NCBI GenBank assembly: GCA_030148225.1
Contig: JASBTX010000010.1
Location: 186,001 to 250,000, forward strand
DNA length: 64,000 bases
Direction of reading: 5' to 3'
Source: Paracoccaceae bacterium
GTDB taxonomy: Bacteria > Pseudomonadota > Alphaproteobacteria > Rhodobacterales > Rhodobacteraceae
Below are positions 17,390 through 27,046 of this stretch, one piece after another. The position numbers and the translations under genes are program-made. The notes under the pieces were generated by a model. That model was not told the DNA's origin, made no database searches, and saw nothing but the letters and a program-made list of their open reading frames with translations. Position 1 is the stretch's first letter; each line of letters opens with the position of its first letter.

Positions 17390-18628
17390 ATGTATGATTT
17401 GGCGATCATCTGGGATTGGATCGGGTTCGCCGTGCGCTGGGTGCACGTGATCACGGCAATTGCCTGGATCGGATCTTCTTTCTATTTCATCGCGCTCGAT
17501 CTGGGACTGCGGCAGGCGCCGGGCCTGCCCGAGGGCGCCCATGGTGAAGAGTGGCAGGTGCATGGCGGGGGTTTTTACCATATCCGAAAATATCTGGTTG
17601 CGCCGTCCGAAATGCCTGATCACCTCACATGGTTCAAATGGGAGAGCTATTCGACATGGCTGTCGGGTGCGGCCCTTCTGATGGTGGTCTACTGGTCAGG
17701 GGCGGAACTGTATCTGATTGATCCGGAACGCGCCGATCTGAGCGTTGTGCAGGCGATACTGATTTCGGCGGGATCGCTGACCATTGGCTGGATCATCTAT
17801 GACCGGCTTTGCAAATCCGGTCTGGGCGAGCGGCCCACGGTGCTGATGCTGCTGCTCTTTGTGCTGCTCGTCGCGATGGCATGGGGCTACACGCAGATAT
17901 TCACGGGCCGCGCCGCGCTTTTGCATCTGGGGGCGTTTACCGCCACGATCATGACGGCGAATGTCTTTTTCATCATCATGCCGAACCAGAGAATTGTCGT
18001 GGCCGATCTGAAGGCCGGGCGCAAGCCCGACCCGAAATACGGCAAGATCGCCAAACTTCGGTCGACGCATAACAACTATCTGACATTGCCGGTGATATTC
18101 CTCATGCTAAGCAATCACTACCCGCTGGCATTCGCGACCGAAAACAACTGGATCATCGCCAGCCTCGTGTTCCTCATGGGGGTGACGATCCGGCATTATT
18201 TCAATTCGGTTCATGCCCGCCAGGGCAATCCGACATGGACATGGCTGGCGACGGCGGTGATCTTTGTCATCATCATGTGGTTGTCATCGGCCCCCGGTCT
18301 GCGGCTGGCACAGACCGCGGAGGCGCGCGCCCTGACGCCGACGCAGGCGCGGTTCGTGCAGGATGCGGCATTTGAAGAGGTCAGCGACATCGTGCTGGGC
18401 CGGTGTTCGATGTGTCATGCGCGCGAGCCGGTATGGGACGGCATCCGCTGGGCACCCAAGGGCGTATTGCTGGAAACACCGTCGGATATTGCCCGCCATG
18501 CGCGCGAAATTTACCTGCAGGCCGGCGCATCCGTGGCCATGCCGCCGGCCAATCTGAGCTTTATGGAACCCGATGAGCGGGCGGTGATTGCGCGGTGGTA
18601 CAAACGCGTGGCGGCGTCGGGTTTCTGA
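17390..18628 (+). CDS. puuD: Membrane-bound urate hydroxylase with cytochrome c domain
   Basis: A 412-residue PuuD-type protein. It opens with the family-like segment WDWIGFAVRWVHVITAIAWIGSSFYFI and has about eight transmembrane segments up to residue 305. A C-terminal cytochrome c domain follows, with the haem-binding CSMCH motif at about residue 345 and a distal methionine in VAMPPANLSFM. In this family urate is oxidised to 5-hydroxyisourate at the membrane with electrons entering the respiratory chain, so no hydrogen peroxide is made. It begins the urate pathway completed by the genes to its left. Confidence 0.93.
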   Translation: MYDLAIIWDWIGFAVRWVHVITAIAWIGSSFYFIALDLGLRQAPGLPEGAHGEEWQVHGGGFYHIRKYLVAPSEMPDHLTWFKWESYSTWLSGAALLMVVYWSGAELYLIDPERADLSVVQAILISAGSLTIGWIIYDRLCKSGLGERPTVLMLLLFVLLVAMAWGYTQIFTGRAALLHLGAFTATIMTANVFFIIMPNQRIVVADLKAGRKPDPKYGKIAKLRSTHNNYLTLPVIFLMLSNHYPLAFATENNWIIASLVFLMGVTIRHYFNSVHARQGNPTWTWLATAVIFVIIMWLSSAPGLRLAQTAEARALTPTQARFVQDAAFEEVSDIVLGRCSMCHAREPVWDGIRWAPKGVLLETPSDIARHAREIYLQAGASVAMPPANLSFMEPDERAVIARWYKRVAASGF

Positions 18629-18632
18629 AAAT

Positions 18633-18657
18633 CCGAACAGTGTTCGGAAATTCCGAA
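18633..18657. promoter_or_regulatory. Overlapping inverted repeats before the HpsN-like gene
   Basis: Two perfect dyads overlap here: CCGAAC-AGT-GTTCGG (18633-18647) and TTCGGAA-A-TTCCGAA (18643-18657). They lie 5 bp after the puuD stop and about 97 bp before the next start. There is no following run of T, so an operator for a dimeric regulator is more likely than a terminator. The regulator is not identifiable from the window. Confidence 0.5.
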
Positions 18658-18754
18658 ACCGGGATTTGCGCTTATCAAAATCAAAATTTTTCACTTGAAT
18701 GGCGGGGCTTTCTGGGGCCTCGGTCTGGGAAATCTTTTTTGACCGGACAGAGCC

Positions 18755-20050
18755 ATGACCCAGACCTTTCTGAAGACCGCCCCGAAATCATCGCGCAGCG
18801 ATTCCGATTCCGTCACCGAGACCGTGCAAAGCATCCTCAGGGCAATCGAGGAGGGCGGCGAGGATGTGGCACGCGCCTATGCCAGCAAGTTCGACGCCTA
18901 TAACGGCCCTGTCATTCTGGACGACGAGGCGATTGCGGCGGCAGAGGCCAAGGTGCCCGAAAAGCTCAAGGACGATCTTCGCTTTGCCCATGACAATATT
19001 CAGCGCTTTGCCGAGGCGCAGAAAGGCACGCTTGGCGATTTCGAGATTGAAATCCAGCCGGGCCTGACCGCGGGTCAGCGGCTGATCCCCGTCAATTCGG
19101 TGGGCTGTTACATCCCCGGCGGGCGCTACAGCCACGTCGCCTCGGCGATGATGACGGTGACCACGGCCAAGGTGGCGGGCGTGCGCAACATCGCCGCCTG
19201 CTCGCCCCCCGGCGAAGACGGGGTCGCGCCCGCGATCATCTATGCCGCGCATTTGTGCGGTGCCGACAAGATTCTGGCGATGGGCGGGGTGCAGGGCGTG
19301 GCGTCGATGGCATTCGGTCTTTTTGGCCTTGTGCCGGCGGATTTTATCGTCGGGCCGGGCAACCAGTTCGTGGCCGAAGCCAAGCGCATCCTGTTCGGCC
19401 GCGTCGGCATCGATATGATTGCCGGGCCGACCGACAGCCTGATCCTGGCCGATGCGGGCGCGGATGCCGAGATCGTGGCCGCCGATCTGGTGGGTCAGGC
19501 CGAGCATGGCTATAACTCGCCGGTCTGGCTGGTGACCGATCATCAGCCGCTGGCCGAGGCGGTGATGGCGCGGGTGCCCGATCTGATCGCGTCGCTGCCG
19601 GAACTGAACCGGATGAATGCCGAGGCGGCATGGCGCGACTATGCCGAGGTCGTCGTCTGCGCCGATCGCGAGGAAATGGCCGCAACATCGGACCGCTATG
19701 CGCCCGAGCACCTGACGGTGCAGGCCGATGATCTGGACTGGTGGAAGGCACGGCTGACCAACTATGGCTCTCTCTTTCTGGGGGAGGAAACGACGGTGGC
19801 TTTTGGCGACAAGGCATCGGGGCCGAACCACGTTCTGCCGACATCCGGATCGGCCAAATATACCGGCGGGCTGTCGGTGCATAAATACATGAAGGTCGTG
19901 ACGTGGCAGACGGCGACGCGCGACGGTTCCAAGCGTGTGGCCGAAGCGACGGCGCGCATTTCGCGGCTGGAAGGTATGGAGGGCCATGCCCGTACCGCCG
20001 ACATCCGGCTGGCCAAGTATTTCCCCGATGAGGAATTTGATCTGACCTGA
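18755..20050 (+). CDS. Histidinol dehydrogenase-family protein, probably sulfopropanediol 3-dehydrogenase
   Basis: A 431-residue NAD-dependent dehydrogenase of the HisD fold. Zinc-site and catalytic residues of HisD are recognisable: GQAEHGY (Gln/His), YAPEHLTV (Glu/His), DKASGPNHVLPT (Asp) and EGMEGHART (His). The region around SAKYTGGLSVHKYMKVVTWQ departs from biosynthetic HisD and resembles HpsN, which oxidises 2,3-dihydroxypropane-1-sulfonate to sulfolactate. No his genes are nearby. The convergent neighbour is a sulfate-activation enzyme, but hpsO/hpsP and a sulfonate transporter are absent here, so the assignment stays tentative. Confidence 0.65.
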   Translation: MTQTFLKTAPKSSRSDSDSVTETVQSILRAIEEGGEDVARAYASKFDAYNGPVILDDEAIAAAEAKVPEKLKDDLRFAHDNIQRFAEAQKGTLGDFEIEIQPGLTAGQRLIPVNSVGCYIPGGRYSHVASAMMTVTTAKVAGVRNIAACSPPGEDGVAPAIIYAAHLCGADKILAMGGVQGVASMAFGLFGLVPADFIVGPGNQFVAEAKRILFGRVGIDMIAGPTDSLILADAGADAEIVAADLVGQAEHGYNSPVWLVTDHQPLAEAVMARVPDLIASLPELNRMNAEAAWRDYAEVVVCADREEMAATSDRYAPEHLTVQADDLDWWKARLTNYGSLFLGEETTVAFGDKASGPNHVLPTSGSAKYTGGLSVHKYMKVVTWQTATRDGSKRVAEATARISRLEGMEGHARTADIRLAKYFPDEEFDLT

Positions 20051-20057
20051 GGTGTGG

Positions 20058-20109
20058 GAAGGCCGGGACGCGCGGGGGCGCTGCCCCCTCGGGCCGGTTC
20101 CCGGCCTTC
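20058..20109. terminator. Nested inverted repeats, bidirectional terminator candidate
   Basis: This element lies between convergent stops at 20050 and 20142. An outer perfect 11-bp stem (20058-20068 with 20099-20109) encloses a hairpin GGGGGC-GCT-GCCCCC at 20074-20088. A competing hairpin GGCCGG-TTC-CCGGCC occupies 20092-20106. GC-rich palindromes followed by CCCCGAGGTATT are common between genes in Rhodobacterales as I recall, so this may be one copy of a dispersed repeat. There is no long T run. Confidence 0.6.
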
Positions 20110-20141
20110 ACCCCCGAGGTATTGAGAGAACGCTGAAAGGG

Positions 20142-21851
20142 TTATTCAGCGGCGATCAGGCCGATGCTTTCGAGTTTGAGCAGCACCTGCTGGGCGCAAT
20201 AGTCGACCTCGAGCCCTTCGGTTTCGAGGCGAAGCTCGGGGTTTTCGGGGACGTCATAGGGATCGGAGATGCCGGTGAATTCCTTGATCTTGCCGTCACG
20301 GGCGAGCTTGTAGAGCCCCTTGCGGTCGCGGCGTTCGCATTCCTCGATCGATGTCGCCACATGCACCTCGACAAAAGCGCCAAAGGCCTCGATCTCTTCG
20401 CGGACGGCGCGGCGGGTGGTGGCGTAAGGGGCGATGGGTGCGCAGATGGCGATGCCGCCGTTTTTGGTGATTTCCGAGGCGACATAGCCGATCCGGCGGA
20501 TGTTGAGATCGCGATGTTCCTTGGAAAAGCCAAGCTCGGATGACAGGTTCTTGCGCACGATATCACCATCCAGCAGGGTCACAGGCCTGCCGCCCATTTC
20601 CATCAGCTTGACCATGAGCGCGTTGGCGATGGTGGATTTGCCCGAGCCCGAGAAACCGGTGAAGAAGACGGTAAAGCCCTGCCGCGCCCTTGGCGGGCGG
20701 GTGCGGCGCAACTCGCGCACGACATCGGGAAAGCTGAACCAGTCGGGGATATCAAGCCCTTCGGAGAGGCGCCGGCGCAGTTCGGTGCCCGAGATATTGA
20801 GCACGGTCGCGCCTTCGCCGACCTCGTCTGCCGGTTCGTACTGGGCGCGTTCCTGCACATAGACCATATGTTTGAAATCGACCATCTCGACCCCGATCTC
20901 GTCCTGGTATTTCCGGAACAGATCCTGGGCCTCGTAGGGGCCGTAGAAATCATTGCCCTGACTGTCCTTGCCGGGGCCGGCATGATCGCGCCCGACGATG
21001 AAATGGGTGCAGCCGTGGTTTTTGCGGATGAGGCCGTGCCACACGGCCTCGCGCGGGCCGGCCATGCGCATGGCGAGGTTCAGCAAACTCATCGTGGTGG
21101 TGGCCGAGGGATATTGATCGAGCACCGCTTCGTAGCAGCGCACGCGGGTAAAATGATCGATATCGCCGGGTTTGGTCAGCCCGACCACCGGATGGATCAG
21201 GAGGTTGGCCTGTGCTTCCTTGGCGGCGCGGAAGGTCAGTTCCTGATGGGCACGGTGCAGGGGGTTGCGGGTCTGGAAGGCGACGATGCGCCGCCAGCCG
21301 AGCTTGCGGAAATAGGCGCGCAGTTCGTTGGGGGTGTTGCGCCGGGCGCGGAAATCGTAATGCACGGGTTGCTGGATGCCGGTGATCCGGCCGCCGAGAT
21401 AAACCTCGCCCGCAGTGTTAAAGAGGTAATTGACCGCCGGGTGACGGATATCGGTGGTGCCAAAGACCTGTCGTGCCTCGTGTTCTTTGTCGGGGGTCCA
21501 TTTGTCGGTGACCGAGAGCGTGGCCAGGATGACACCTTCGGCGTCGCGCAGCGCGATATCCTGGCCAACCTCGATGGTCTCGGCAATGGCGGCAGAGACA
21601 TCGAGCGTGATCGGCATCGGCCAGAGCGCACCGTCAGCCAGTCGCAGGTCGTTGACCACGCTGTCGTAGTCGGCCTGGCTGAGGAAGCCGTTGAGCGGGT
21701 GAAAACCACCATTCATCAGAAGCTCGAGGTCGCATATCTGGCGCTGGGTCAGGTCGATGGATGGCAGCGACGCGGCTTCGCCCTTGAGTTTGAGCGCGCT
21801 GTCATAGGAGACGAACAATTCGGGGATAGGCGCGAGATTGGGTGCAAACAT
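20142..21851 (-). CDS. Bifunctional sulfate adenylyltransferase/adenylylsulfate kinase
   Basis: A 569-residue fusion starting at ATG 21851 behind AAGAG; an in-frame ATG 33 bp further upstream has no better site. The N-terminal PUA-like domain covers residues about 1-165, then ATP sulfurylase with QTRNPLHRAHQEL (QxRNP and HxxH) and GRDHAGPG. The C-terminal APS kinase has the P-loop FTGFSGSGKST at about residue 385 and DGDIVRKNL. It makes PAPS from sulfate in two steps. PAPS would also supply sulfotransferases such as the one at the left window edge. Confidence 0.93.
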   Translation of the reverse strand: MFAPNLAPIPELFVSYDSALKLKGEAASLPSIDLTQRQICDLELLMNGGFHPLNGFLSQADYDSVVNDLRLADGALWPMPITLDVSAAIAETIEVGQDIALRDAEGVILATLSVTDKWTPDKEHEARQVFGTTDIRHPAVNYLFNTAGEVYLGGRITGIQQPVHYDFRARRNTPNELRAYFRKLGWRRIVAFQTRNPLHRAHQELTFRAAKEAQANLLIHPVVGLTKPGDIDHFTRVRCYEAVLDQYPSATTTMSLLNLAMRMAGPREAVWHGLIRKNHGCTHFIVGRDHAGPGKDSQGNDFYGPYEAQDLFRKYQDEIGVEMVDFKHMVYVQERAQYEPADEVGEGATVLNISGTELRRRLSEGLDIPDWFSFPDVVRELRRTRPPRARQGFTVFFTGFSGSGKSTIANALMVKLMEMGGRPVTLLDGDIVRKNLSSELGFSKEHRDLNIRRIGYVASEITKNGGIAICAPIAPYATTRRAVREEIEAFGAFVEVHVATSIEECERRDRKGLYKLARDGKIKEFTGISDPYDVPENPELRLETEGLEVDYCAQQVLLKLESIGLIAAE

Positions 21852-22049
21852 TGGACTACTCTTTGTGTCGGCCCCGGGGGCCATTATCCTTGGTTCGAGG
21901 CTTTAGCGGTCGGTGGGTGACCGTTCAAGCGCCACGCCGCGGAATTCGGCCAAATCGGTAAAAATGCCCAGATTTCGCCGCTTTGGATGAATTTTACCCG
22001 CTTTTTGCCCGATTTCGGCTGCCAATTTTCGGCGCGTGGGGCGACGGGT

Positions 22050-23030
22050 TCAGACCATATCCAGCGCATCACAGAGCTGGCGGGTGATTTCCGGCGGCGA
22101 GGTTCGGGCGGCCACGGATTGCATGATTGACTGGGCATAGCGCCATTCCGGACCGCCAAATGCATCCCGCGCATGGGCGAAGGCACGGGAAATGTCGCCG
22201 TCGGACCCGTCATCGACAAAGAAGGGATAGCTGTCGGACAGGAAGATCGTCGCGTCGTCGACATCGCGGTTGATCAGGATCGGTGCACCGCAATGGGCGG
22301 CGGTCACGCCCTTGGTAAAGGGTTTGTAAGAGCGGATTCGTGCCTCGAGCCCGGCGGTCGGGCGCACACCGTAGTGAAAGGAATAATTGCCCAGCACCTT
22401 GAGAGATTTGCGCATGAGGCGGGGATTTGTGGCCTTGAGATAGGCCACGGCACCATCCAGCGCCTCGGGCAGGAGGAAATTTTCCGGAGCGCCGAGATAG
22501 GCGGTGGAAAAACTGTCGCTTTGCGCCCGGCCAAGGCCGTAGACCTTGATATCGGCAGCATGCAGAACCAGCGCCATCTTGTCCCGGTGGGCAGCGTCGA
22601 TCAGCCCGTCATCGACGGCGCGGATCATGGCGCGGTAGCCATCATATGTGGAGGAAACCACCAGATCGGCATGGGCAAAGGGCAGGCGGTCGATCACGCT
22701 GTCGACGCAGTCGATCACCACCCGGCATCCGCGCGCGCTGAGCATTTCGCGCAGGTTGCCATCCAGCATCTTGACCGCGTGTTTGGTGAAAAACAGGATG
22801 CAGCCTTCGGGCAGATCGCCAACCCAGGCACCAAGGCTGTCCGGGTCACGCTCATGCGGAAATTCCGAGAGGTCGAAATCATAAGCCCCGCGCGCGAACC
22901 GGCGCGCGATCTGACAAAGCTGATGGGCGCGCATGACGGTGCTGCCGGTGTTGAGTTTGCGAAAGACAAACCGCACGGGTCTGGTAACTGCCAATCCTGC
23001 CTCCGGTGATTGCGCATCTCTAAGGCGCAA
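22050..23030 (-). CDS. Conserved-looking protein of unknown function
   Basis: A 326-residue soluble protein I do not recognise. It opens with RFVFRKLNTGSTVMRAHQLCQIARRF and contains alternating hydrophobic strands and helices (CILFFTKHAV, CRVVIDCVDSV, ADLVVSSTYDGY, KMALVLHAADIKV). These suggest two Rossmann-like halves as in GT-B glycosyltransferases. The later GVTAAHCGAPILINRDVDDATIFLSDSYPFFVDD block would correspond to the donor-binding half. Codon use looks native. It is downstream of nothing on the same strand and sits between sat-cysC and trxB, so context gives no function. Confidence 0.7.
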   Translation of the reverse strand: MRLRDAQSPEAGLAVTRPVRFVFRKLNTGSTVMRAHQLCQIARRFARGAYDFDLSEFPHERDPDSLGAWVGDLPEGCILFFTKHAVKMLDGNLREMLSARGCRVVIDCVDSVIDRLPFAHADLVVSSTYDGYRAMIRAVDDGLIDAAHRDKMALVLHAADIKVYGLGRAQSDSFSTAYLGAPENFLLPEALDGAVAYLKATNPRLMRKSLKVLGNYSFHYGVRPTAGLEARIRSYKPFTKGVTAAHCGAPILINRDVDDATIFLSDSYPFFVDDGSDGDISRAFAHARDAFGGPEWRYAQSIMQSVAARTSPPEITRQLCDALDMV

Positions 23031-23158
23031 TTCTGATTTTCCGGCGGCAGAGCTTTCTGACGACCGGTGCCTGTTTCTTATTGATTCAGGATATTAAAGA
23101 AATGTGGATGTGACAACAGGGTGGCCGGATCAGGCGAAAAGGCCACCCCGCGGGGTGA

Positions 23159-24175
<1,017 letters not shown>

Positions 24176-24296
24176 TCACATCTTTGCGACAATTCGCTGG
24201 GGTCTGGCGATCACGAAAAATTATTACCCGTTCTTGAAATATTATTGCGCAAACGGGCCGTTGCGCGTAAGTACCAGACAAACAACCGGGGGCAAG

Positions 24297-24797
24297 ATGG
24301 CTGGCTCAAAGCTCGATCCGATCGACAGGATGATTCTGTCTGAACTGCAGGCCAATGGGCGGATGACCAATGTCGATCTAGCCAAGAAGGTGGGCATTTC
24401 CGCCCCGCCCTGTCTGCGGCGCGTGCGCACGCTGGAGGAAAGCGGCTATATCAAGGGCTATCACGCCGATATCAACGCGCGCGATCTGGGGTTTGAGGTT
24501 CAGGTTTTCGCGATGGTGGGGCTGCACAGCCAGGCCGAAGCGGATTTGTCGAGCTTCGAGGCGAAATGCGCCGGGTGGCCGCTGGTGCGCGAGTGTCACA
24601 TGCTGAACGGGGAAATCGATTTCATTCTGAAATGCGTGGCGCCGGATCTCTCGACCTTTCAGCGGTTTCTGACCGAGGAACTGACAGCGGCGGATAATGT
24701 GGCGAGCGTCAAGACCTCTCTGGTCATTCGCGGTGCCAAGGATGAACCGGGTGTGCCGTTCGAGATTTTGGAAGACCGGGTTTCTCAGCCCGACTGA
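24297..24797 (+). CDS. Lrp/AsnC-family transcriptional regulator
   Basis: A 166-residue regulator starting at ATG 24297 behind GGGGG. The helix-turn-helix is at residues about 8-55 (LDPIDRMILSELQANGRMTNVDLAKKVGISAPPCLRRVRTLEESGYIKGY). The RAM/AsnC ligand-binding and oligomerisation domain follows (VQVFAMVGLHSQ, VRECHMLNGEIDFILKCVAPDLSTFQRFL). Its position opposite trxB is common in Rhodobacterales as I recall; control of trxB is possible but not shown. Confidence 0.9.
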   Translation: MAGSKLDPIDRMILSELQANGRMTNVDLAKKVGISAPPCLRRVRTLEESGYIKGYHADINARDLGFEVQVFAMVGLHSQAEADLSSFEAKCAGWPLVRECHMLNGEIDFILKCVAPDLSTFQRFLTEELTAADNVASVKTSLVIRGAKDEPGVPFEILEDRVSQPD

Positions 24798-24827
24798 TAT
24801 CCCGATAGCTGCCGGGTTGCGGCCGGA

Positions 24828-24938
24828 TTATTCGGCGGCGACCTCTTTGCGGGTATAGCCGTGCTGCCATGGCATGATCACATCACATTCCTCGGATGCC
24901 TTGATCATTTCCTTCATCCAGCGTGGTGTCTTTTTCAT
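24828..24938 (-). CDS. Small basic protein of unknown function, 36 residues
   Basis: A 37-codon ORF starting MKKTPRWMKEM and ending RKEVAAE. It has a good ribosome-binding site (AGGAG, 8 bases before the ATG at 24938). I recall similar short proteins with a K-(T/K)-PRWMK opening in other Rhodobacterales, often annotated as hypothetical. It contains a single cysteine and a central tryptophan-histidine segment and no hydrophobic membrane helix. It stands alone between the Lrp gene and pgeF. It is easily missed because of its length. Confidence 0.65.
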   Translation of the reverse strand: MKKTPRWMKEMIKASEECDVIMPWQHGYTRKEVAAE

Positions 24939-25079
24939 CTGTCTGCTCCTGCTCAATTCTGTCTGCCCCCGCAGACGTGATGAGAGGAAACTGGCGGCTG
25001 ATTGCGGCCCGAAAATGGAGCGTAATGTTCATTTTGACGGAGTTTTTGTGCGCATTCCAGAGCAGGAATGCGGCGCAAA

Positions 25080-25838
25080 TCAGAGGACTATGGCAGCAAT
25101 AAGTCGCCCATAGTCGGGTTCGCCCCGATGGACCGACCGGCGGTAGGAATAAAAGAGCGACGGATCGCCATAGGTGCAATGGCCCGTACGCACAGCCTGC
25201 CCCACCCCGGCCCGTTCCAGCCGGAAAAGGCCAAGGCCTGTCAGGTCAAACTGGAACCTGCCCGCGTTACCGGGGGCAAAAAATCTGTCATAGGCGGGAT
25301 CATGTTGGGTGAACTGTGCCGGAAAATCCGGCCCGACCTCGTAGTTTGGCTGACTGAGTGACGGCCCGATCACCGCCGTGATGCTGGCCCGGCTGGCCCC
25401 CAGCCCTTCCATCGCGTCAATCGTCGCCTCGAGAACACCGCCAAGCAGGCCCTTCCAGCCGGCATGGGCAGCACCGATCACACCTGCCTTGGGGTCGTGA
25501 AACAGAACCGGCTGGCAGTCGGCGGTCAGGACGCCCAGCGCCTGCCCTGGCGTTGCGGTAACCATCGCATCGGCCTTTGGGCGGGGCGGCGTGACGGGGG
25601 CGGTGACGTGAATGACATCGGCCGAATGCGTCTGGTGAAGCGACGAAAGAGCGCCCTCATCCACATCAAGCGCCGCCGCGACCCGGGCACGGTTGATGGC
25701 CACTGCACCAGACTGGTCGCGCGACCCCGGGCCGCAGTTCAGACCGGCATAAATGCCCGAGGACACGCCGCCCTTGCGGGTAAAGAACCCGTGGCGCAGC
25801 GGCGACAGTGCATCATGGGTGATAATGTTCAGCGTCAT
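25080..25838 (-). CDS. pgeF: Peptidoglycan editing factor/YfiH-type polyphenol oxidase
   Basis: A 252-residue member of the laccase-domain (YfiH) family. Copper/zinc-binding motifs are LHQTHSADV near residue 66, LTADCQPVLFHD near 105 and GAAHAGWKGLLGG near 122. In Escherichia coli PgeF removes wrongly incorporated residues from peptidoglycan precursors; some relatives are annotated as polyphenol oxidases or purine nucleosidases. It overlaps the upstream methyltransferase gene by 4 bp. Confidence 0.9.
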   Translation of the reverse strand: MTLNIITHDALSPLRHGFFTRKGGVSSGIYAGLNCGPGSRDQSGAVAINRARVAAALDVDEGALSSLHQTHSADVIHVTAPVTPPRPKADAMVTATPGQALGVLTADCQPVLFHDPKAGVIGAAHAGWKGLLGGVLEATIDAMEGLGASRASITAVIGPSLSQPNYEVGPDFPAQFTQHDPAYDRFFAPGNAGRFQFDLTGLGLFRLERAGVGQAVRTGHCTYGDPSLFYSYRRSVHRGEPDYGRLIAAIVL

Positions 25839-26896
25839 GGCATCAGTCCTGGCGGGCAGGGTGTGTCGTTGGCGTAAAGGCCCATCACCTTGAATAGGGT
25901 ACCCATTTCATCGGGGTGGGTCAGGCGCCGGTGGGCCGAGATGTGGGCCGCGCGGGCGGTGCCTGTCAAGCGGTCGGCCAGTGCCTGCGCCCGCTGGGTG
26001 ATGCCCAGCCGCTCGAGAAAGACACCCTGCGGTGTCAGCCGTGTGTATTTTGCCCGGGTAACCGCGCGCGCCAGAGCTTCGAAATCCACATGGGCGGTCA
26101 GATCGGCCGTGCCGGGTGCGGCCAGCGGGTCAGTACGCTGATGCTGGCTAAGCGCCTGAAACGTGTCGCCCTGGCTTTGCCAGTCGCCATAATCGATGAT
26201 CAGTGCCGCGCCGCCATGGGTGCCGATATGCTGATCGATTGCAGCGATATGGCCGATGGCACCGGGACAGGTTTCGACGATCATCCCCTCGACCGGCCTG
26301 ATATCGCCTGTAGCCGGAGCAGCGATCGGACCGGCGGAGAGGCCAAAGCAAAGCGCCCCATCCCTGAGTCCGATCAGACGCTCGTGCCACTGGCCCTTGG
26401 TAAACTGGAACTGGTGAATGGGCAGGGCGTCAAAAAATTCATTGGCCACAAAGAACGCGGGCAGCGCAGGCAATCCGGTCGCCTGCCCGTGCCATGTGAT
26501 GCGATGGTCAGCAAGCCGGTCACGCTGAAGCGCGCGCAGATGCGGTGACGCTTCGATCAGGATAATCTCGGCCCCGTTCAGAAACCCCGGCACCCGGGCA
26601 CCGACGCGCAGGATATCGGCCATCAATGTCCCGCGCCCCGGGCCAAGCTCGACAAGGCAGAAACGTTCGGGCGCCCCCCTGTCCAGCCAGGCCTGGGCCA
26701 GACAGGCCCCAATCATCTCGCCAAAGATCTGCGAAATTTCCGGGGCGGTGGTGAAATGGCCCTCGCTGCCCAGCGGGTTTCCGGCGGCATAGACGCCAAG
26801 CGACGGGTGAAACAGGCATTCCGCCATGTAATCGGCCACGGTTATTGGCCCTGCGGCATCGATGCGTGCAGCGATCTGTTCGCCAAGTGGCGTCAC
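25835..26896 (-). CDS. MidA/NDUFAF7-type SAM-dependent methyltransferase
   Basis: A 353-residue class I methyltransferase of the COG1565 family. Family segments are ITVADYMAECLFHPSLGVYA near the N-terminus, FTTAPEISQIFGEMIGACLAQAW near residue 50, and the SAM motif LVELGPGRGTLMADILR near 80. The mitochondrial relative NDUFAF7 methylates an arginine in complex I. The bacterial substrate is not established. It is co-transcribed with pgeF. The prolipoprotein transferase gene lgt, which often precedes this pair in alphaproteobacteria, is not here. Confidence 0.88.
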   Translation of the reverse strand: MTPLGEQIAARIDAAGPITVADYMAECLFHPSLGVYAAGNPLGSEGHFTTAPEISQIFGEMIGACLAQAWLDRGAPERFCLVELGPGRGTLMADILRVGARVPGFLNGAEIILIEASPHLRALQRDRLADHRITWHGQATGLPALPAFFVANEFFDALPIHQFQFTKGQWHERLIGLRDGALCFGLSAGPIAAPATGDIRPVEGMIVETCPGAIGHIAAIDQHIGTHGGAALIIDYGDWQSQGDTFQALSQHQRTDPLAAPGTADLTAHVDFEALARAVTRAKYTRLTPQGVFLERLGITQRAQALADRLTGTARAAHISAHRRLTHPDEMGTLFKVMGLYANDTPCPPGLMP

Positions 26897-27046
26897 GATT
26901 TGCCGCCATGGCAGCGGGCCGAAACTCTGGTCTGTGGCGCGACGGATTTATTCATCCCGGTCTCAATTCACCGGGCGATGGGCGAAGTCAACCTTGATGC
27001 CGCCGGTCATCCCGCCCATATAGACCGGAGATGACGGAGGCTTGAT

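Noticed and set aside
18755-20050. Biosynthetic histidinol dehydrogenase HisD
   Set aside because: The substrate-side sequence departs from HisD and no histidine gene is nearby. HpsN-like is the better, though unproven, label.
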